Shown: in pieces, positions 11,513-24,136 of the stretch
Position numbering within the stretch: position 1 is the stretch's first letter
Layout: each line of letters opens with the position of its first letter
Assembly (NCBI GenBank): GCA_036426205.1
Contig: CM071570.1
Span: forward strand, 6,095,301 to 6,159,300
Origin: Ascaphus truei
Taxonomy: Eukaryota; Chordata; Amphibia; Anura; Ascaphidae
Length of the DNA stretch: 64,000 bases
Reading direction: 5' to 3'
Program-made: the position numbers and the translations under genes
The notes under the pieces: model-generated
Told to the model about the DNA's origin: nothing
Database searches by the model: none
Seen by the model: the letters and a program-made list of their open reading frames with translations, nothing else

Positions 11513-12293
11513 CATGTTTAAAGTTGCAATCCCACATACACTTTTTGTTTTGTATCTAGTAAAAAAAATAATTAACGGGGGCTCCCCTAGAGCTAAAAAT
11601 AGTGCGGTTCAGCTACGATGAACCCCCCCATTTGCAATTCTGTAAAACAATAATGGGTGAGGTTGCTGCTTTAGACTGCAGCTGGCGTGACCTCCATTTG
11701 AATGTTCTGCTCGTGTGTAGCCTTCCCAAATCATGGAGATATATAAAGAAAGAGCAAGCCATGCTTTTCCTTTCTGTCCTGACAAGAAGCCTTCATGTGC
11801 TGCCTTGACAATAGCCACCATCAGACTGTTCCAGGCTCCCAGCCAAATGAAGAGGCTGATTACTGGGCTCGGTGATTCCTGCCAGTGATACAGCCCGAAC
11901 ACGACACACTAATGCTTCTCCATCGGTTACATTGCTTCCTGCTATCAGCGCCTGGGTTTGATGCACTGCAGACTGGGCTCATTATTCTAGGTACTCAAGG
12001 ACACACAGTGGTTCCGTAACAAGAATCTACAGAGTACGAAAGGAAAAAGGGAGCGCCTCACCACTAATAGTGTAATAATAGTAATGTAATAATAAATGAA
12101 AAGTGTATTGATGTCGGATGAACGTACACGGAACTGCTTATCCAGATGGATTCCTGGCAACGCAATAGTCTATGTCAAATGCACAATTATATTTGCATTT
12201 CTGTACGTGAATTCATTACCTCCCACATTGTGAATACAATTTTATTTACATATTGCACTATGAGTGGTTGTGTGCTCTTTTTTTCCTTTCATA

Positions 12294-12828
12294 TCTATAT
12301 ATATAAAACTGAAATGTTTGTCTGTGGTGATTTTGCGTTTTCTGATTGGTTGGCCCCTCTTGCTGGCGTGCTCTCCCATTGGCTGAGGGGTGGGGTTTGC
12401 GGGGCAGGGTGACGTCGCACACAGACCAGATACCATCCTCCTCACTCGGCGACAAGCTACATCCAGACCAGGGGGTGGGTGGAAGGAGCACTGGGGATGG
12501 GGGGGAAGGAGCGCCGCGAACGGGGGAGTAGAAGGAGCGCCGGGGACGGGGTGGTGGAAGGAGCACCGGGATGGGGGGAGCGAGCGCCTGGGGCAGGGTG
12601 GGATGCAGGGGGGGGGGAGTGGTGTGATTTATGTGTGGTGTAGGGGGGGAGAGTGATGTGAGGTGCAGGTGTGGGAGAGTGATGTGTGGCGCTGTAAAGG
12701 GGGGGAACGGAGCTGGGAATGGGGGGAACGGAGCTGGGAATGGGGGGGGAATGGAGCTGGGGAGGGGAGCGGAGAGAGAGGGGGAGCGGGAAAATTAAAT
12801 CCCGGGCAACGCCGGGTATATCAGCTAG
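12294..12828 (+). mobile_element. Non-autonomous Helitron with G-rich minisatellite
   Basis: The 5' end is TC (TCTATATATATAAAACTG) after an A at 12293. The 3' end is a small hairpin, CCCGG-GCAACG-CCGGG, a short spacer and CTAG, followed by T. A TC start, a terminal hairpin, a CTRR end and insertion between A and T are Helitron hallmarks. No Rep/helicase is encoded. The middle (about 12470-12790) has degenerate GGAAGGAGC and GGGGACGGGG repeats. A larger relative with matching ends lies at 49922-51636. Confidence 0.5.
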
Positions 12829-13112
12829 TATATATATATTTGTAATTTTCTTTAATTATTGTAAACATTTCAACATTGCCAATAGTTCAGAATGACATAT
12901 ATATAATGGAAGTAGCATGCGTACAATAGGATCCCCATTCCGTAAAAGCTTCACAGTACCTCTTTCAATCCACCAATGTAAGGGTAGGCGGGTGTTATCA
13001 CTTGCTCAGACCCAGGAACACTGAAATATGTCACTTCCTCCCATCTCCTTTCCCCCTCGTGCCCCACTCCCCTCACTCAGCCTTCTCCTCACTTAACCCA
13101 ACACTTTCCACT

Positions 13113-13460
13113 CAGTGCCGGCTGGGATTTGCGGGGCTCGGTGCAAGAACATGTGCGGGGCCTCGGCTCTTACTTTCTCCGGCGGCATCATCTGGCGGCA
13201 TCTCTTCTCCTTCCGGCATCTCCCCCCGGCATGGTCCCGTCACTGTAGCTCCGCAACGTAAAAATGGTGGCGCGTTGCCACGACAACGGGGCGTCATGTG
13301 ACTTCCATGACCACAGGGCGGACGCACTGGGGTGCTGCGTTGCCATGACAACGTGATACCACATGGCGCTGCGATGTCCCATTGTCATGAAAACGTGGCG
13401 CTTTTTGACGTCGCAGAGCCATAAAGACTGGACCAGGAAGGGGTGATGCCGGGACAAGAA
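13113..13460. mobile_element. GC-rich CAGTGCC-end element with X-box-like sites
   Basis: It starts CAGTGCCGGCTGGGATTTGC. Inside are GTTGCCACGACAAC (13274-13287), GTTGCCATGACAAC (13339-13352) and GTCATGTGAC. The start resembles the elements at 11240 and 48846. The right border is not defined. The palindromic motifs match the RFX X-box pattern; whether any protein binds is unknown. Confidence 0.5.
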
Positions 13461-14210
13461 GGTAAGAGAGTTAAAAGAGGCTCTGCACTCACCCCACAAT
13501 CAGTTTAATTGTCTTGGGTGAGAGCGCTGGGCTGCTATAAACGCAGGTCTTGGTGCACAGGCACCGATGGCAGCGCCATCACGCCGGTCCTGTTTCCACT
13601 TCTCCAACCACATCTGATCTATAATTGATTTCCCCTTAAAACGTATATATCTTTTTGGCCTGGCTACTGGTCATTCGGCACCGCAGTCATGCCGCCATTG
13701 CGCTTATGGCTCCTGGGCTTCTTGGTGTGAAGTATTGTTAACTCGTGGTGCACACCTGCAATATCAGTGGTAGCAATATGCACGTGAGTACCCAATGCCA
13801 CCACTGCTTATGTGTCATTTTGCATGATACAAGTTGATTGAATGTTTACATCTTCCCTGTCACCATAAAGCCAGTGTGGCGTATCCCAGCCAGCAAAGCT
13901 AAGGAAACAAGGGAGTTGCTGTAAGCTCTTCATTCTCAGCATGAAGTTATTTCACGTCTAAGTATTTTTCATGCTCTTCATCCAAAGGCCTTTTCATCTT
14001 TTCCTCCTGGAGGGGGGGGGGGGGTGTCCCAGTCACTGCGATGTTTACCCCTTAACAATCTGGCAGCACAGGGGTTAAAAAAGCAAAACAACCCCCAAGA
14101 TTAGTTTCAGTTTTATTTATCAACATGTCTAGGTTTGCTGTAATTGATTTGGGGTGTACAGTATGTCATTTCCCTGGGGTATGTTATTTCAGAAGGTCTA
14201 ATCTCATTAA

Positions 14211-14609
14211 AGGAGCAATTCCGGCTTTTTATTATTACTATTCTGTAACATTGGATTGAAGCAGGGGGCTCTCCTGAGCTGAACCCCATTAACTTCAGCT
14301 CTGGGGGACCCCCTGCTCCCAGAGATACAGACCTCCAATGGGTGTGTCGGTATCGTGGCAACGTTAAGGCTCCCGCTTCACGTGGACCAATGAGAAGCCG
14401 AACCTGATGATGTCACGGCTTCTTATTGGCCCGCAAGGCGTGGGAGCTTTGAAACTCCGCCATGACGGGAACATGGCTAGCGCAGCGCCGCCCGGCACCC
14501 CCTACGGAGGTAAGTATCTCTGAAAGCAGAGGGTCTCCTGAGCTGAACCCCGTTAATTTCGGCTCCAATGTTAAAAAAAGACAATAAATCGCTAGTTTGG
14601 ATTGCTGCT
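14211..14609. mobile_element. piggyBac-like MITE, TTAA target duplication
   Basis: TTAA at 14207-14210 is followed by AGGAGCAATTCCGGC. The right end GGATTGCTGCT is followed by TTAA at 14610-14613. Perfect TTAA duplications and short inverted ends fit piggyBac. The interior is quasi-palindromic, with CTCCTGAGCTGAACCCC occurring on both sides and a GTAAGTATCTCTG block. No transposase frame is present. Confidence 0.5.
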
Positions 14610-14692
14610 TTAAGTCCATTCTTGGAGAACGCACAATTGACTAAAAGTTCCCTGAGATGTTGCATTTTATCCCACCCTGTCGTCGCCTAATG

Positions 14693-14976
14693 CAGGGGGG
14701 CGCGGGGCACAAGATTTGTTTTGAGTGGGGCGCTTTGGTTGCAGAGGCCCCACGCTCTCCCCCAAGGCATTTAAATGAAACGCCGGGGAACCTCGCGAGA
14801 CCTCTGCAACTTCCCTTACCGTGACTCTGTCGGTTCGGGCGACGCAGCAGGAAATACCGCCGCAGCATCACATGAACCCGCGGCGTCATTTGACACTTCA
14901 GACTAGGTAAGGGCGGCCGCGAGCAGTGGGGGAGAGCAGGCAGGGGGGCGCAGGGCGAAAAGTTCGCGCACCCCTG
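14693..14976. mobile_element. hAT MITE with perfect 8-bp duplication
   Basis: The element runs from CAGGGGGGCGCGGGGCAC to CGCGCACCCCTG. It is flanked by GCCTAATG at 14685-14692 and again at 14977-14984, a perfect 8-bp target duplication. The interior is CpG-rich, with AGGCATTTAAATGAAACGCC and GCGTCATTTGACAC. Relatives in this window are at 27191-27367, 60256-60549 and, truncated, 18892-18995. Confidence 0.5.
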
Positions 14977-15559
14977 GCCTAATGTATAAACTAGCAAACA
15001 TACAGTATTTCCCCTTTGTTGTTAGACGTGGGTGACATACAGGGAGTTCTGTTTTTGTTGCCCCGCGCTCCGTGCCCCGCGCTCTGCGTGTATTTGTGTC
15101 TCTGCTAAGGATCATCCTCTTGCCATATGATGAGCAGCAAAAAGAACAGATAGAAGGACATGGAAGATAGAATACTGTGTGCTCTGCGTCCCGCTGGATT
15201 CCAGACACACATTCAGTAGCCTCAGTATGACCCCCCGCACGGCTCTGAGTGGAAAACAAGCCGGGGGATGTATTATTTACCTACAAAGCAAACATAATGC
15301 ACCATATTGGTAAGCAGCTTTCTGCTGCAATGCCTCTAGGCATGAAGGCTTTGGGACATCATCAGGATAGTATTGATTTACACTTGTTTAATGAAGATAA
15401 GATCGCATTGACAGTTCTGTATGTGCTTAGTTACAGAATGCTGAGCAATCAGGGTGCAACATTTCAGCTAATTACTGTATACTCACTGTGGGCGTTATTT
15501 GTTTGAAAGTCCCAACTGCAGAACTAAACCAGTGCAAAAAACAGCACCATATTTAACCA

Positions 15560-16600
15560 AAAATACCATTGAAAAGATCAATCTAAGCAATATCCTACGT
15601 GTGTGTGTTTTTTTTTTTAAATAAATTAGTTCTGTAGTATGAGAAAATACTTGTAGCATTTTAAACATAACATTTTTAATGTATTATAATGTAACGAGCA
15701 TTTTTTGTTTCTATAGTAACTATTTACAAAGTCACTGTTTGATTAAATCTGGTGCAATTCTGTTCCACTGGTTGTGTTCCAATTTTGCAGTTGGAGGACT
15801 TCTAAAAAAATAACCCCCTCCGTGTGAGCTTGGGCAAGTAGCCTTATCTGTCTATGTTTCAGACACCAGAAATGAGCTTGTTATTGTTCCGGAGTTCACT
15901 AGTAATACTACACACATATAAAGTAGCAGTTACTGATGCTGACACGCATGCGCATTTTGCATGTGCAGCATTTACATAGCGCTTTTGCAATTCAATTAAA
16001 GGAACTTATGGTAACTTTCTGCTTCCATTAAACCGTTTCATTAATACAAATCTCATAAACTGCTTCCAAATGTGCTGCGTACATTGTAAAAATGGGGTCA
16101 ATATACTACCAGTAACCATTATAAAAAAAAATCGTTTCCATTATAAAAAGTAATTACATCAAGCAGCAATGATTTATTCAGTCCAAATGAGCAACATAGT
16201 GTCAAGTTGTGATAAAGGGTAGGAAAATGCACATTTGTCACGCCCTTAAAGCAGCGGTCCAGGCTGCCGTTTTTATTTTTTCCCTTTAATATGTGCATCA
16301 ATACAACCCACACAATGATTAGTAATTTGCTAAGTTGCCGATCGATCCGTTCTCCGGTGATCGATCAACAAAGATTCGGCGCGGGGGTTCACTAAATGGC
16401 CGTCAGTGCAGCAGAAGAGGACCAAAGATGCAGAGTTCTGTGGGGAAGATCATGTGACCAGGCAGTCACTATATACAATTGGTGCACTGCTAGAGAGAGG
16501 GCAGGGCTCAAAAAGGGATGCCAGAGCCTGTTTCAAAATAGGAAGGGGATGTGACTTTGTAAATGGTTGCTAAAGAAACTTTAGATATTCAATCAAACTT
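15560..16600. repeat. Dispersed repeat family with GATCGATC block (copy 2)
   Basis: AAGCAATATCCTACGTGTGT near 15590 and GCCGATCGATCCGTTCTCC near 16338 match blocks of copy 1. AGAGCCTGTTTCAAAATAGG near 16525 matches 35415-35435. The blocks are separated by unrelated sequence, so the copy is fragmented. It has no coding capacity. Confidence 0.5.
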
Positions 16601-17951
16601 AATGATGGAACTGCTTTTTTACCACTTTTAAAAGCGAAATAGCATATTTTTTAACAATTTTGGCTGTTTCACTACAAATTTCATTGATATTTTTTGGATT
16701 AAAAAAAAAAAAATCTGTATTGTTTTACATTTTGTTCATTAACTTTGCAAATCTAGATCCAGAATCTGAGCTGTAAAAAGCACCAAGCACAAAAGCTGTA
16801 AAATGTACAATACAGAGTGTTGTGCTGGGATTAGCTCTGTGATAATACTGCACTGAGAAAAGAATGCAGAAGGAATCCAGAACCGAGCGATCCAATCGTT
16901 ATTAGGAAAATCATAGCGGTGGATGTCATCTTTAAGAGTTCCCATTAGACTGTAAACTCTTCAGGGGAGAGATTACACTCCAAATCTGTATTTGTGGGTT
17001 TGATTAATTTAGTTTGTTATATTTTCTTGCATTTTAATATTTGTTTTGTAAGGCTGTACATAAATATATACTGTATATAGTGTATACAGTACATACTTGT
17101 CTTTTTCAACATATGTTTACTGTGCCAGCTGGTTTCAAGTATTTTCACCAGAGAACATTTGCTATATTGACACATTGAACATTGAAGTTTTTATGCCCCT
17201 TTTTTGCCAAAAGATGCAACAAAAACCCTGGTTTTTTTAAACACATTAGGCAATGCGAAGGGAGAGATTTCACAAAGACATCTTCTAACAGCATGAAAAA
17301 GGGAAAGTAACGTTTAATTAGTGTTTTTAATCTTCTTGTGAGTCACTTCTAGGACGCATTGTAAAATATGGCAGCACGATTTATAACTGCTGATCCTTAT
17401 CGTGCAAGTTTCATTAGTTTTTTATATATAAATAATGCAATTACCGCTTTGCCTTACTTATACTTATGCGTTCGCAGTCTTTAAATATCTGCTATTTGTT
17501 TAGCTTAATGGATATGTTGTGATAATTAGCTACATTCTTACAGCGCAATAAACTCACTCATACATGCGCTCAGACAACAATTCATCCCGACTCATCGCAT
17601 TTCCTGAACAAAGGGCTTGTCCGGAGCCCGACCACCTCAGTATTACCTGCGGGAGACCCCCCCCCCCTTCAGCTCCGAACCTTAACCCCTAACTTTAACC
17701 CCTTGACCGTAAAACGCCTAAACCCTGCAGCTAGATACCGGCGGAGAATTGTCTCACAGTGGCTAAATAGCCATGGTGAATTGTCCCGTTCCTTGCATTT
17801 GTGCCGTCAGGTTGTTTTTTGGGGGGGGAGGGGGGTGAGGGAATGCTGTTTTTACCAGCCCCGCACAGACTCATCCACCCTTTTCACCGTCTCTGCCATC
17901 ATGTAGTCTGAAAACGCTCCATCCTCCTCACGCTGGCAGAATTCTGTCCTG

Positions 17952-18107
17952 CCGGGGCTCTCAATTCCTGTCCCCAGCTCCGGGATTCCTAGCTTCAGCA
18001 CTTGTGGCTCAATTTTCGACTGAGCCACTGATTGAGCCACTTGTGCTGAAGCTGGGATATCCTTAAAACCTGACCTGTGTCTTGAGGGCGGGAGTTGAGA
18101 ACCAGTG
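17952..18107. mobile_element. hAT MITE (GGCTCAGTC family), diverged
   Basis: It contains AGCTTCAGCACTTGTGGCTC, then GACTGAGCCACTGATTGAGC and AGCTGGGATATCC, and ends GGGAGTTGAGAACCAGTG. It is the same palindromic family as 6570-6768. No target duplication is visible, so one end is probably decayed. Confidence 0.5.
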
Positions 18108-18891
18108 CTACACTGTGTCGGTGCCTTGTTAATAACGGATCTCTCAGTGCTTGCTCCGGTGGTTCTTCCTTTTCATTACTTTGGCTCCTATTGACCTGTG
18201 TAGTCTCTTCCCCGTGCCGGAGAAATGACCAGCTCCGTTGAAAAGAATGTAAGTTAGGGAAGTGCTTTCAGAGAATACTGAATAAAGGCCCTACGTGATC
18301 AGCCAGCTCACTTGCAGACTTTTGGTCACCGATAACCACTCCTGTTCCCTAGAAGTACGGTGCGAGGACTGTGTGATTGCAGGCTTCTATCAGTCTTTTC
18401 TAAGAATGTAAAATATAAAACAATCCTTCCTGATGCTTTCTATCAGGAGCACATTGTGTGTTTCCGTAGGCGAAAGTCCTTTACAGGAAAGGGTTCTCAT
18501 ATACTAATTAACCGATTGCCCTGCCCCTGACTGTAACAATCCAACATTTCCAAGTCGCTTCAATTCACCATCGGAATGGACACGGACGCATTATCCACAC
18601 CAAGGCTGAACTGAACCACTATTAGCAGGAAACCATGGCTGAGCTTCTTTAATGTGTTAGTAACTGAACTCTTGTCCCTGTGTGCACAGCAGATTATGTT
18701 GTTGGTTGAAGTGGGTTGCACTGGCATCACCTTCATTCTGCTTCACTTTCTAATGAAGGGTTATAGGGGGAAGTTACTCGTTTTAATGGTGGCGCATGGT
18801 AACAGGTTAGTCTATTTAATGATGCTTCTTTGGAAGAAGTTATTTGTTTTAATGGTAAATCTAGGTAACAAGTTGCTCATCCAGGGGTGCA

Positions 18892-18995
18892 CAAACTTTT
18901 GGTGCTGCTTCCCCCTGCCTGGTCTCCCCCAGCGCTCGCTTCCCCATCCCCCTTACCCTTGTGCCGGCGACAAATGACGCCGCGGGGTCATGTGA
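18892..18995. mobile_element. Truncated hAT MITE (relative of 14693-14976)
   Basis: The left end CAGGGGTGCACAAACTTTTG is present, followed by GACGCCGCGGGGTCATGTGA. The right end is missing. Confidence 0.5.
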
Positions 18996-19750
18996 CGTAG
19001 AACATAGAACACAATCGACCTGTGGAACTCCATGACCATTGGTTACTGTGATGTGAAACAGTATTAATTGGTTTAGAAAGAGATTAGATTTTGGCGAGAT
19101 GTTATCTGTTTAAGTAAAGTCTATGTAGACCTTTTAATAACGGTAGGAAGTAGTACAGTATATAACAGTGGGTACATTCCCCACTTTACTCTGGAGGCTC
19201 CGGTTCTGGGTAACAGCTTCAAGCAGGATATAGAGCAGTGCTTCTCAATCTTTTCCTTGGTGACCATCAATGTACTTGCTCACAATGGAATGGACCTCAT
19301 TTTCATATGAATTGCATGTTGGGTGGTTGGCTCAGGGCCCTAAGTAGAGTCAGATGGACCATTTGGTCTACCCCAGCATTAGCATTTCGTATGTACTTAT
19401 TTTCATAATGGATCACGATAGCAAGTTAACCATCCACTACTTTTGCCTTGGATTAGGAAAATGCCCTGTGTGGCACCAGTAACTCTCTCTAGTTAGTATT
19501 GTATAGTCATCAAATATGAATTGTGAGTTACACACCCTTGCGTAGTCAATCCCCCTATGTCTCACTTTTTACCTTTGTACTCGTAAGGACCAGATATTTA
19601 ATTGAATTACAGCTAATTCCAGAGAGGAAAAATAGAGTCTCTAACCAGCTGCCGCACTTCGTTTTGTCTATAACTCCCTCTGCGGAGTACGCCTGAGTAC
19701 TCACACATAGGAGGAAAACATTGGTCCAGATCCAGAGAAGGGTGCTAAGC

Positions 19751-20015
19751 CAGGGGTGCTCAACTCCAGTCCTCAAACTCCCCCACACCCCAACAGGTCA
19801 GGTTTTTAGGATATCCCAGCTTTAGCACAGATGGCTCAATCAGGGGCTCAGTAGAAGACTGAGCCTATGATTGAGCCACCTGTGCTGAAGCAGGGACTGA
19901 TTGTGCCACCTGTGCCGAAGCAGGGACTGATTGAGCCACCTGTGTGGAAGCTGGGGTATCCTGAAACCTCACCTTTGGGGGCAGGGGGCTTGAGGACGGG
20001 CGTTGAGCACCCCTG
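19751..20015. mobile_element. hAT MITE with internal duplication
   Basis: CAGGGGTGCTCAACTCCAG starts at 19751 and GAGCACCCCTG ends at 20015. The flanks TGCTAAGC and GGCTAAGC form an 8-bp duplication with one mismatch. It is longer than its relatives because the ATTGAGCCACCTGTG...GCAGGGACT block is present three times on the right arm. Confidence 0.5.
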
Positions 20016-20689
20016 GGCTAAGCTATAACGCCCTAACTTCCGTGCATAGGCGCACAGAGGATAATTTTGTGGCTCTGGGACAAGGTTCTGCATCCTGAAC
20101 TTCCCCAGTGTATCATACAGAAGAGGCATTATTCCTTCGAGTGTCTTGATGACAGTGACGTCACTACATCACGGGACCTCGCTATAATAAATCCAGTTTA
20201 TTTAGCCTTACAAATAAACAGGCACAGGAAATATGTGCTGAACGCATAGTAAGTTACTCTCCGCTCCCAAATATTTTTTAGCGTTTGTTAAAAGATGGGG
20301 TCAAGGGACTTTAAATCACGTTGCCTGTCATGTTGTGCTTTTGGCTTTCTGAAGAGGGAAAAATAAGAAGAGACTTGATAGAACCCGGGGAAATACGGAG
20401 CAGCATTACACGGATTCTCAGAAGCTGCATGTGGGTCAGAGGGTAGAACAGTCCGGTCTTGGAAAGAAGACAAAACTAGGAAAATTACATTTAAAAAATA
20501 TATATATTTCAGGCTTTGAGGGCAGATTTACCCTGCGAGAAGGAGCGGAGATGTGAAAATGCATTGTGCGAGGAAACCCATTCAACAGCAGATATTATGA
20601 CGCAATACAAATTGTGCGTTTGCGTCACATGCAATAAGAATGGTCTTATATAGATATATAATATATAACAATTATCGACATATCAGCCT

Positions 20690-21345
20690 TGATCTCTCGC
20701 CCCTGCTCGTCTCCTGCGCTCTGTCCATAACTGTCTCTTATGCACGTCTTTCCCCTCTACAGCTCTCTCTCACCTTAAACCTTTTCCCCTAAATGCCCCT
20801 TACCCGTGGCACTCCCTCATACTCTGTATACGCCACTCACCTTCTCTCCCCACCTTTTAAGTCAAACCTTAAATGATTTTGTCTTTTTCGCGCGACAGCC
20901 GCGTCACCTGAGCGGTTCAGCCAATGAGGGCAAACCAGCCTTGTGACGCCTCCGCCACGCCTCCCCATCGCTGGAAGCTAGTTTACCCATTGCTCGGGCG
21001 ACAGGCGCTTGCGTCGCCATGCGCTCCGTCCCGCACGCGCCTGCTATAATCTCCGCCTTACTGTGTATGAAGTATTTTAATAGACCAGACTAATGATTCC
21101 TGTCCCACACCCACAGTGACTCCTACCAACCATTGTGGCCAAGCACTGCCATCTACTGCACTTATTCCCTCACCTGCTGTCTCTGTAATTCTCCCATCAT
21201 ATGACTTAGATTGTAAGCTCTCCGGGGCAGGGATTTCCTTTCCTATTGTCCGACTTTGTTTGCTGTGCTTATTATGTTATCCTGTAACGTGCTGTTTTGT
21301 CCCTTTTGTGAAGATCATTACAAAAATAAATCTCCTTTGAATTTT
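20690..21345 (+). mobile_element. L2-type LINE 3' end, interrupted by a GC-rich insertion
   Basis: The 3' untranslated signature GATTGTAAGCTCTCCGGGGC at about 21210, with later TTACAAAAATAAATCTCC, matches the 3' end of the L2 copy at 30719-31882 (GACTGTAAGCTCTTCGGAGC). The 5' part is weakly similar to a decayed ORF2. About 20880-21058 is a CpG-rich block whose right end, GCTATAATCTCCGCC followed by TTA, resembles the Harbinger-like ends at 38261-38517. It is probably a separate insertion, but its left end is unclear. Confidence 0.5.
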
Positions 21346-21375
21346 CACATTAAAGGTGTTCTGTTTGACACGATG

Positions 21376-21612
21376 ATAGAGAGAGAGATAGAGAGAGAGA
21401 CTGCAAGAGAGAGAGACTGAAAGAGAGAGAGAGACTGAAAGAGAGAGAGAGACTGAAAGAGAGAGAGAGAGAGAGAGAGACTAAAAGAGAGAGAGAGAGA
21501 GACTGAAAGAGAGAGAGAGAGACTGAAAGAGAGAGAGAGACTGAAAGAGAGAGAGAGAGAGAGAGACTGAAAGAGAGAGAGACTGAAAGAGAGAGAGAGA
21601 GAGAGACTGAGA
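21376..21612. repeat. GA-rich compound microsatellite
   Basis: (GA)n tracts are broken regularly by GACTGAAA, about ten times. It is purine-rich on the + strand over about 235 bp, so H-DNA potential is plausible. Ser/Leu repeat frames on the other strand are spurious. Confidence 0.5.
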
Positions 21613-22568
21613 CAAAAAGTCCAGGCCATTACTGATTGGAATAATGTGGAATTTTGCGTATTCCCTGGAAGAGACAACATATTTAAACAATAGATTGTAG
21701 CTCTTTGTAGCAGGGACTCCTGAGCTATGTACACTTAATGGCACTATATAAAGACACATACTCGTACATAATACTGTATTCACCTTTTTAGAAATCATTA
21801 TTTTAAGCTTGGTCACTGGTTTGCAATTGTATAAAGCTGAGACTCTTTTTGCAAAACTGCAATTATATATATATATTAAAATATTGCGCTGATAAATGAC
21901 CCCTGTCTGGATTTAGTCGGATTGCCTAGACTATTGTTGTAGTGGTCATATCCAGTTCAGCGTGGTACAATAAATCACAATATTATACACAGAGGGTGAG
22001 GCCATGCCCCGAGACTGATAATCCTACATCTTTATCTGAAGGATCTCTCGTGCTGGTAATCTTTCTCCATGGTTTGTCATCAGATTGACATTGTCCTCAG
22101 CGAAAAGGGGGTTAATACTCCCCAACCTCAATACATAGGAATTTTAATTTACATTTCACAATCTTTCTCCTCGCTTTAGGGGTAAGGGTTTTGGGGCTCG
22201 TGGATATACATCTGATTTGTTGGGAATGCTAGAAAGATCACTTAAAACAACAAACCATTTTCAGACACTACTGTACAAGTCTCCGGGACCACGTCAGCTG
22301 ACTGGAACGCCGTTACAATGCAATATGTGTCATATACAGTACCGGTTAAAGTCAGCAAATATCCCATGACCTGCTTTGCCCTCTTCCACCCGTCCCCCAC
22401 GCCTGCTCCATTCACCCCATTGCCAATGCTAGCAGTGGTTATGCTTGCAGACGAGGATTCTGGGTAGGGCATGCAACGTGCTGTGGTCGTTGTCACTTTT
22501 AGGCCAGGTGCCGGCAGTGCAGCGCTGCAGGGACAAGAGCCGCCCCTCAATGGGCGGGCCCCCTCATA

Positions 22569-22821
22569 CAGGGGTGGCCGTCGCGCTGCAGGTCGAGTTT
22601 CAGGATCTCCTGCTTCAACACAGGTGGCTCAATCATGGCCTCAGTCTACGATATTCGAAATGCTATTTTTTGTTTTTCCATTTTTATACAGTGCGCTATA
22701 TTCCAGCCCGGGGACCCCCGTAACCCCGACATGTTTACAGTTTTTACAAGTCTTAGACTGAGACCACTGATTGAGCCACCTGTGTCTGAAGCAGGGATAT
22801 ACCTGACAACTTGACTTGCAC
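22569..22821. mobile_element. hAT MITE split by an insertion and missing its right end
   Basis: The left arm starts CAGGGGTGGCCGTCGCGCTG and runs to GGCCTCAGTC near 22645. About 100 bp of unrelated sequence follows. The right arm resumes at AGACTGAGACCACTGATTGA near 22755 and runs through GAAGCAGGGATAT. Where the right terminal repeat should be, the sequence enters the GCGCCACC array. Confidence 0.5.
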
Positions 22822-23665
22822 TGCGCCACCCCGCCGGACGCGCCACCACGGCCTCTGACGGCCACCCCTGCCAGCTGCGGCCTCGGCTGCACTGCGTCCA
22901 CCCAGCGCTGCGCCACCCTGGCACGGCCGCCCCCGTGCACTCGCCTCCCTGCACTGCGGCCACCCCCTGCACCTGCACCACCCAGCGCTGCGCCACCGCT
23001 GCACTGCGCCACCAACCGCGCTGCGCCATCCTGCACTGCTGCGCCACCCAGCGCTGCGCTCACCCTGCACTGCGCCACCCGAGCGCTGCGCACACCCTGC
23101 CACTGCGCACCCCGCGCTGACGCCCCCTGCACTGCGCCACCCTGCACTGCGCCACCCAGCGCTGCGCCACCCCCTGCGCCTGCGCCACCTGCGCTGCGCC
23201 ACCCTCTGCGCTGCGGCCCCCTGCGTTGCGCCACCCTGCGACGCGCCACCTCCTCGCCGCCACCCAGGCGCTGCGCCACCCCGCGCTATGCCACCCCGTG
23301 CTGCGCCACCATGCGCTGCGCCACCCTGCGCTGCGCCACCCTGCGCTGTGCCACCCCGCGCTGTGCCACCCCGCGCTTGCCACCTGAGCCGTGTGCCCAC
23401 CCGCGCTGTGGCCACCTGCGCTGTGCACCCCGTCGCTGTGCCACCCGCGCTGCGCCACCCTGCGCTGCGCCACCCTGCACTTGCGCCACCCTGCATGCGC
23501 CCACCACAATGTTCGCCTATGCGCCAAACCCTCACCTGGGGGAAGATCCCCCTAAATGCATCTCGCCCGCGGCCATGCACCGCAGTGCGCCACCCAGCGC
23601 TGCGCCACCCTGCACTGCGCCACCCTGCGCTGCGCCACCCTGCGCTGCACCACCCTGCAGATATA
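22822..23665. repeat. CTGCGCCACC minisatellite, about 840 bp
   Basis: Dense tandem repeats of CTGCGCTGCGCCACC and shorter CTGCGCCACC units, with many small indels and one interruption near 23510-23575. The unit resembles the complement of the left terminus of the adjoining hAT MITE (CAGGGGTGGCC...GCGCTGCAGG). The array therefore looks like an amplified transposon end. Long open frames exist on both strands only because the repeat lacks stop codons. Confidence 0.5.
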
Positions 23666-23930
23666 ACTCTCTGTGAAGTCCAGAACACAGGATCTTTATA
23701 CAGTACCAACAATTAGACGTTCCACTGATTGCACAAAGTGACAGCGCGGCCCCACACCTGTGTATATAACTCCGTTACAGTGACACACAGCAGTAACTGA
23801 ACGCTTAGCAGCATCGTGTGTCCATTCTTTTCACCATCAAGATCTTTAAAGAGGAAACGAGCCGCCCGATGAAGGACCCCGAGAGGTTGGAAAGCCGGAA
23901 ACATATCAAGTACTTGTTGGTCCAATAAAA

Positions 23931-24136
23931 GGTATCATACCCCCTACCACCCGGGGAGACGGCGTGGTATCATACCCCCTACCACCCGGGNNNNNNNNNN
24001 NNNNNNNNNNNNNNNNNNNNNNNNNNNNNNNNNNNNNNNNNNNNNNNNNNNNNNNNNNNNNNNNNNNNNNNNNNNNNNNNNNNNNNNNNNNGAGACGGCG
24101 TGGTATCATACCCCCTACCACCCGGGGAGACGGCGT
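23931..24136. repeat. 35-bp tandem array containing the assembly gap
   Basis: GGTATCATACCCCCTACCAC begins at 23931 and 23966, and after the gap at 24102, with the pattern ending at 24136; the unit is 35 bp. Each unit fuses the GGTATCAT tail of the upstream repeat (TTGGTCCAATAAAAGGTATC) to the GGGGAGACGGCGTGG head of the SINE that follows. Positions 23991-24091 are N, so the true copy number is unknown and probably larger. Confidence 0.5.

Noticed and set aside
22753..23712. Open frames of about 290-320 codons on both strands over the CTGCGCCACC array
   Set aside because: Low-complexity Ala/Pro/Cys and Gly/Arg peptides forced by the repeat; frames on both strands are open over the same bases.
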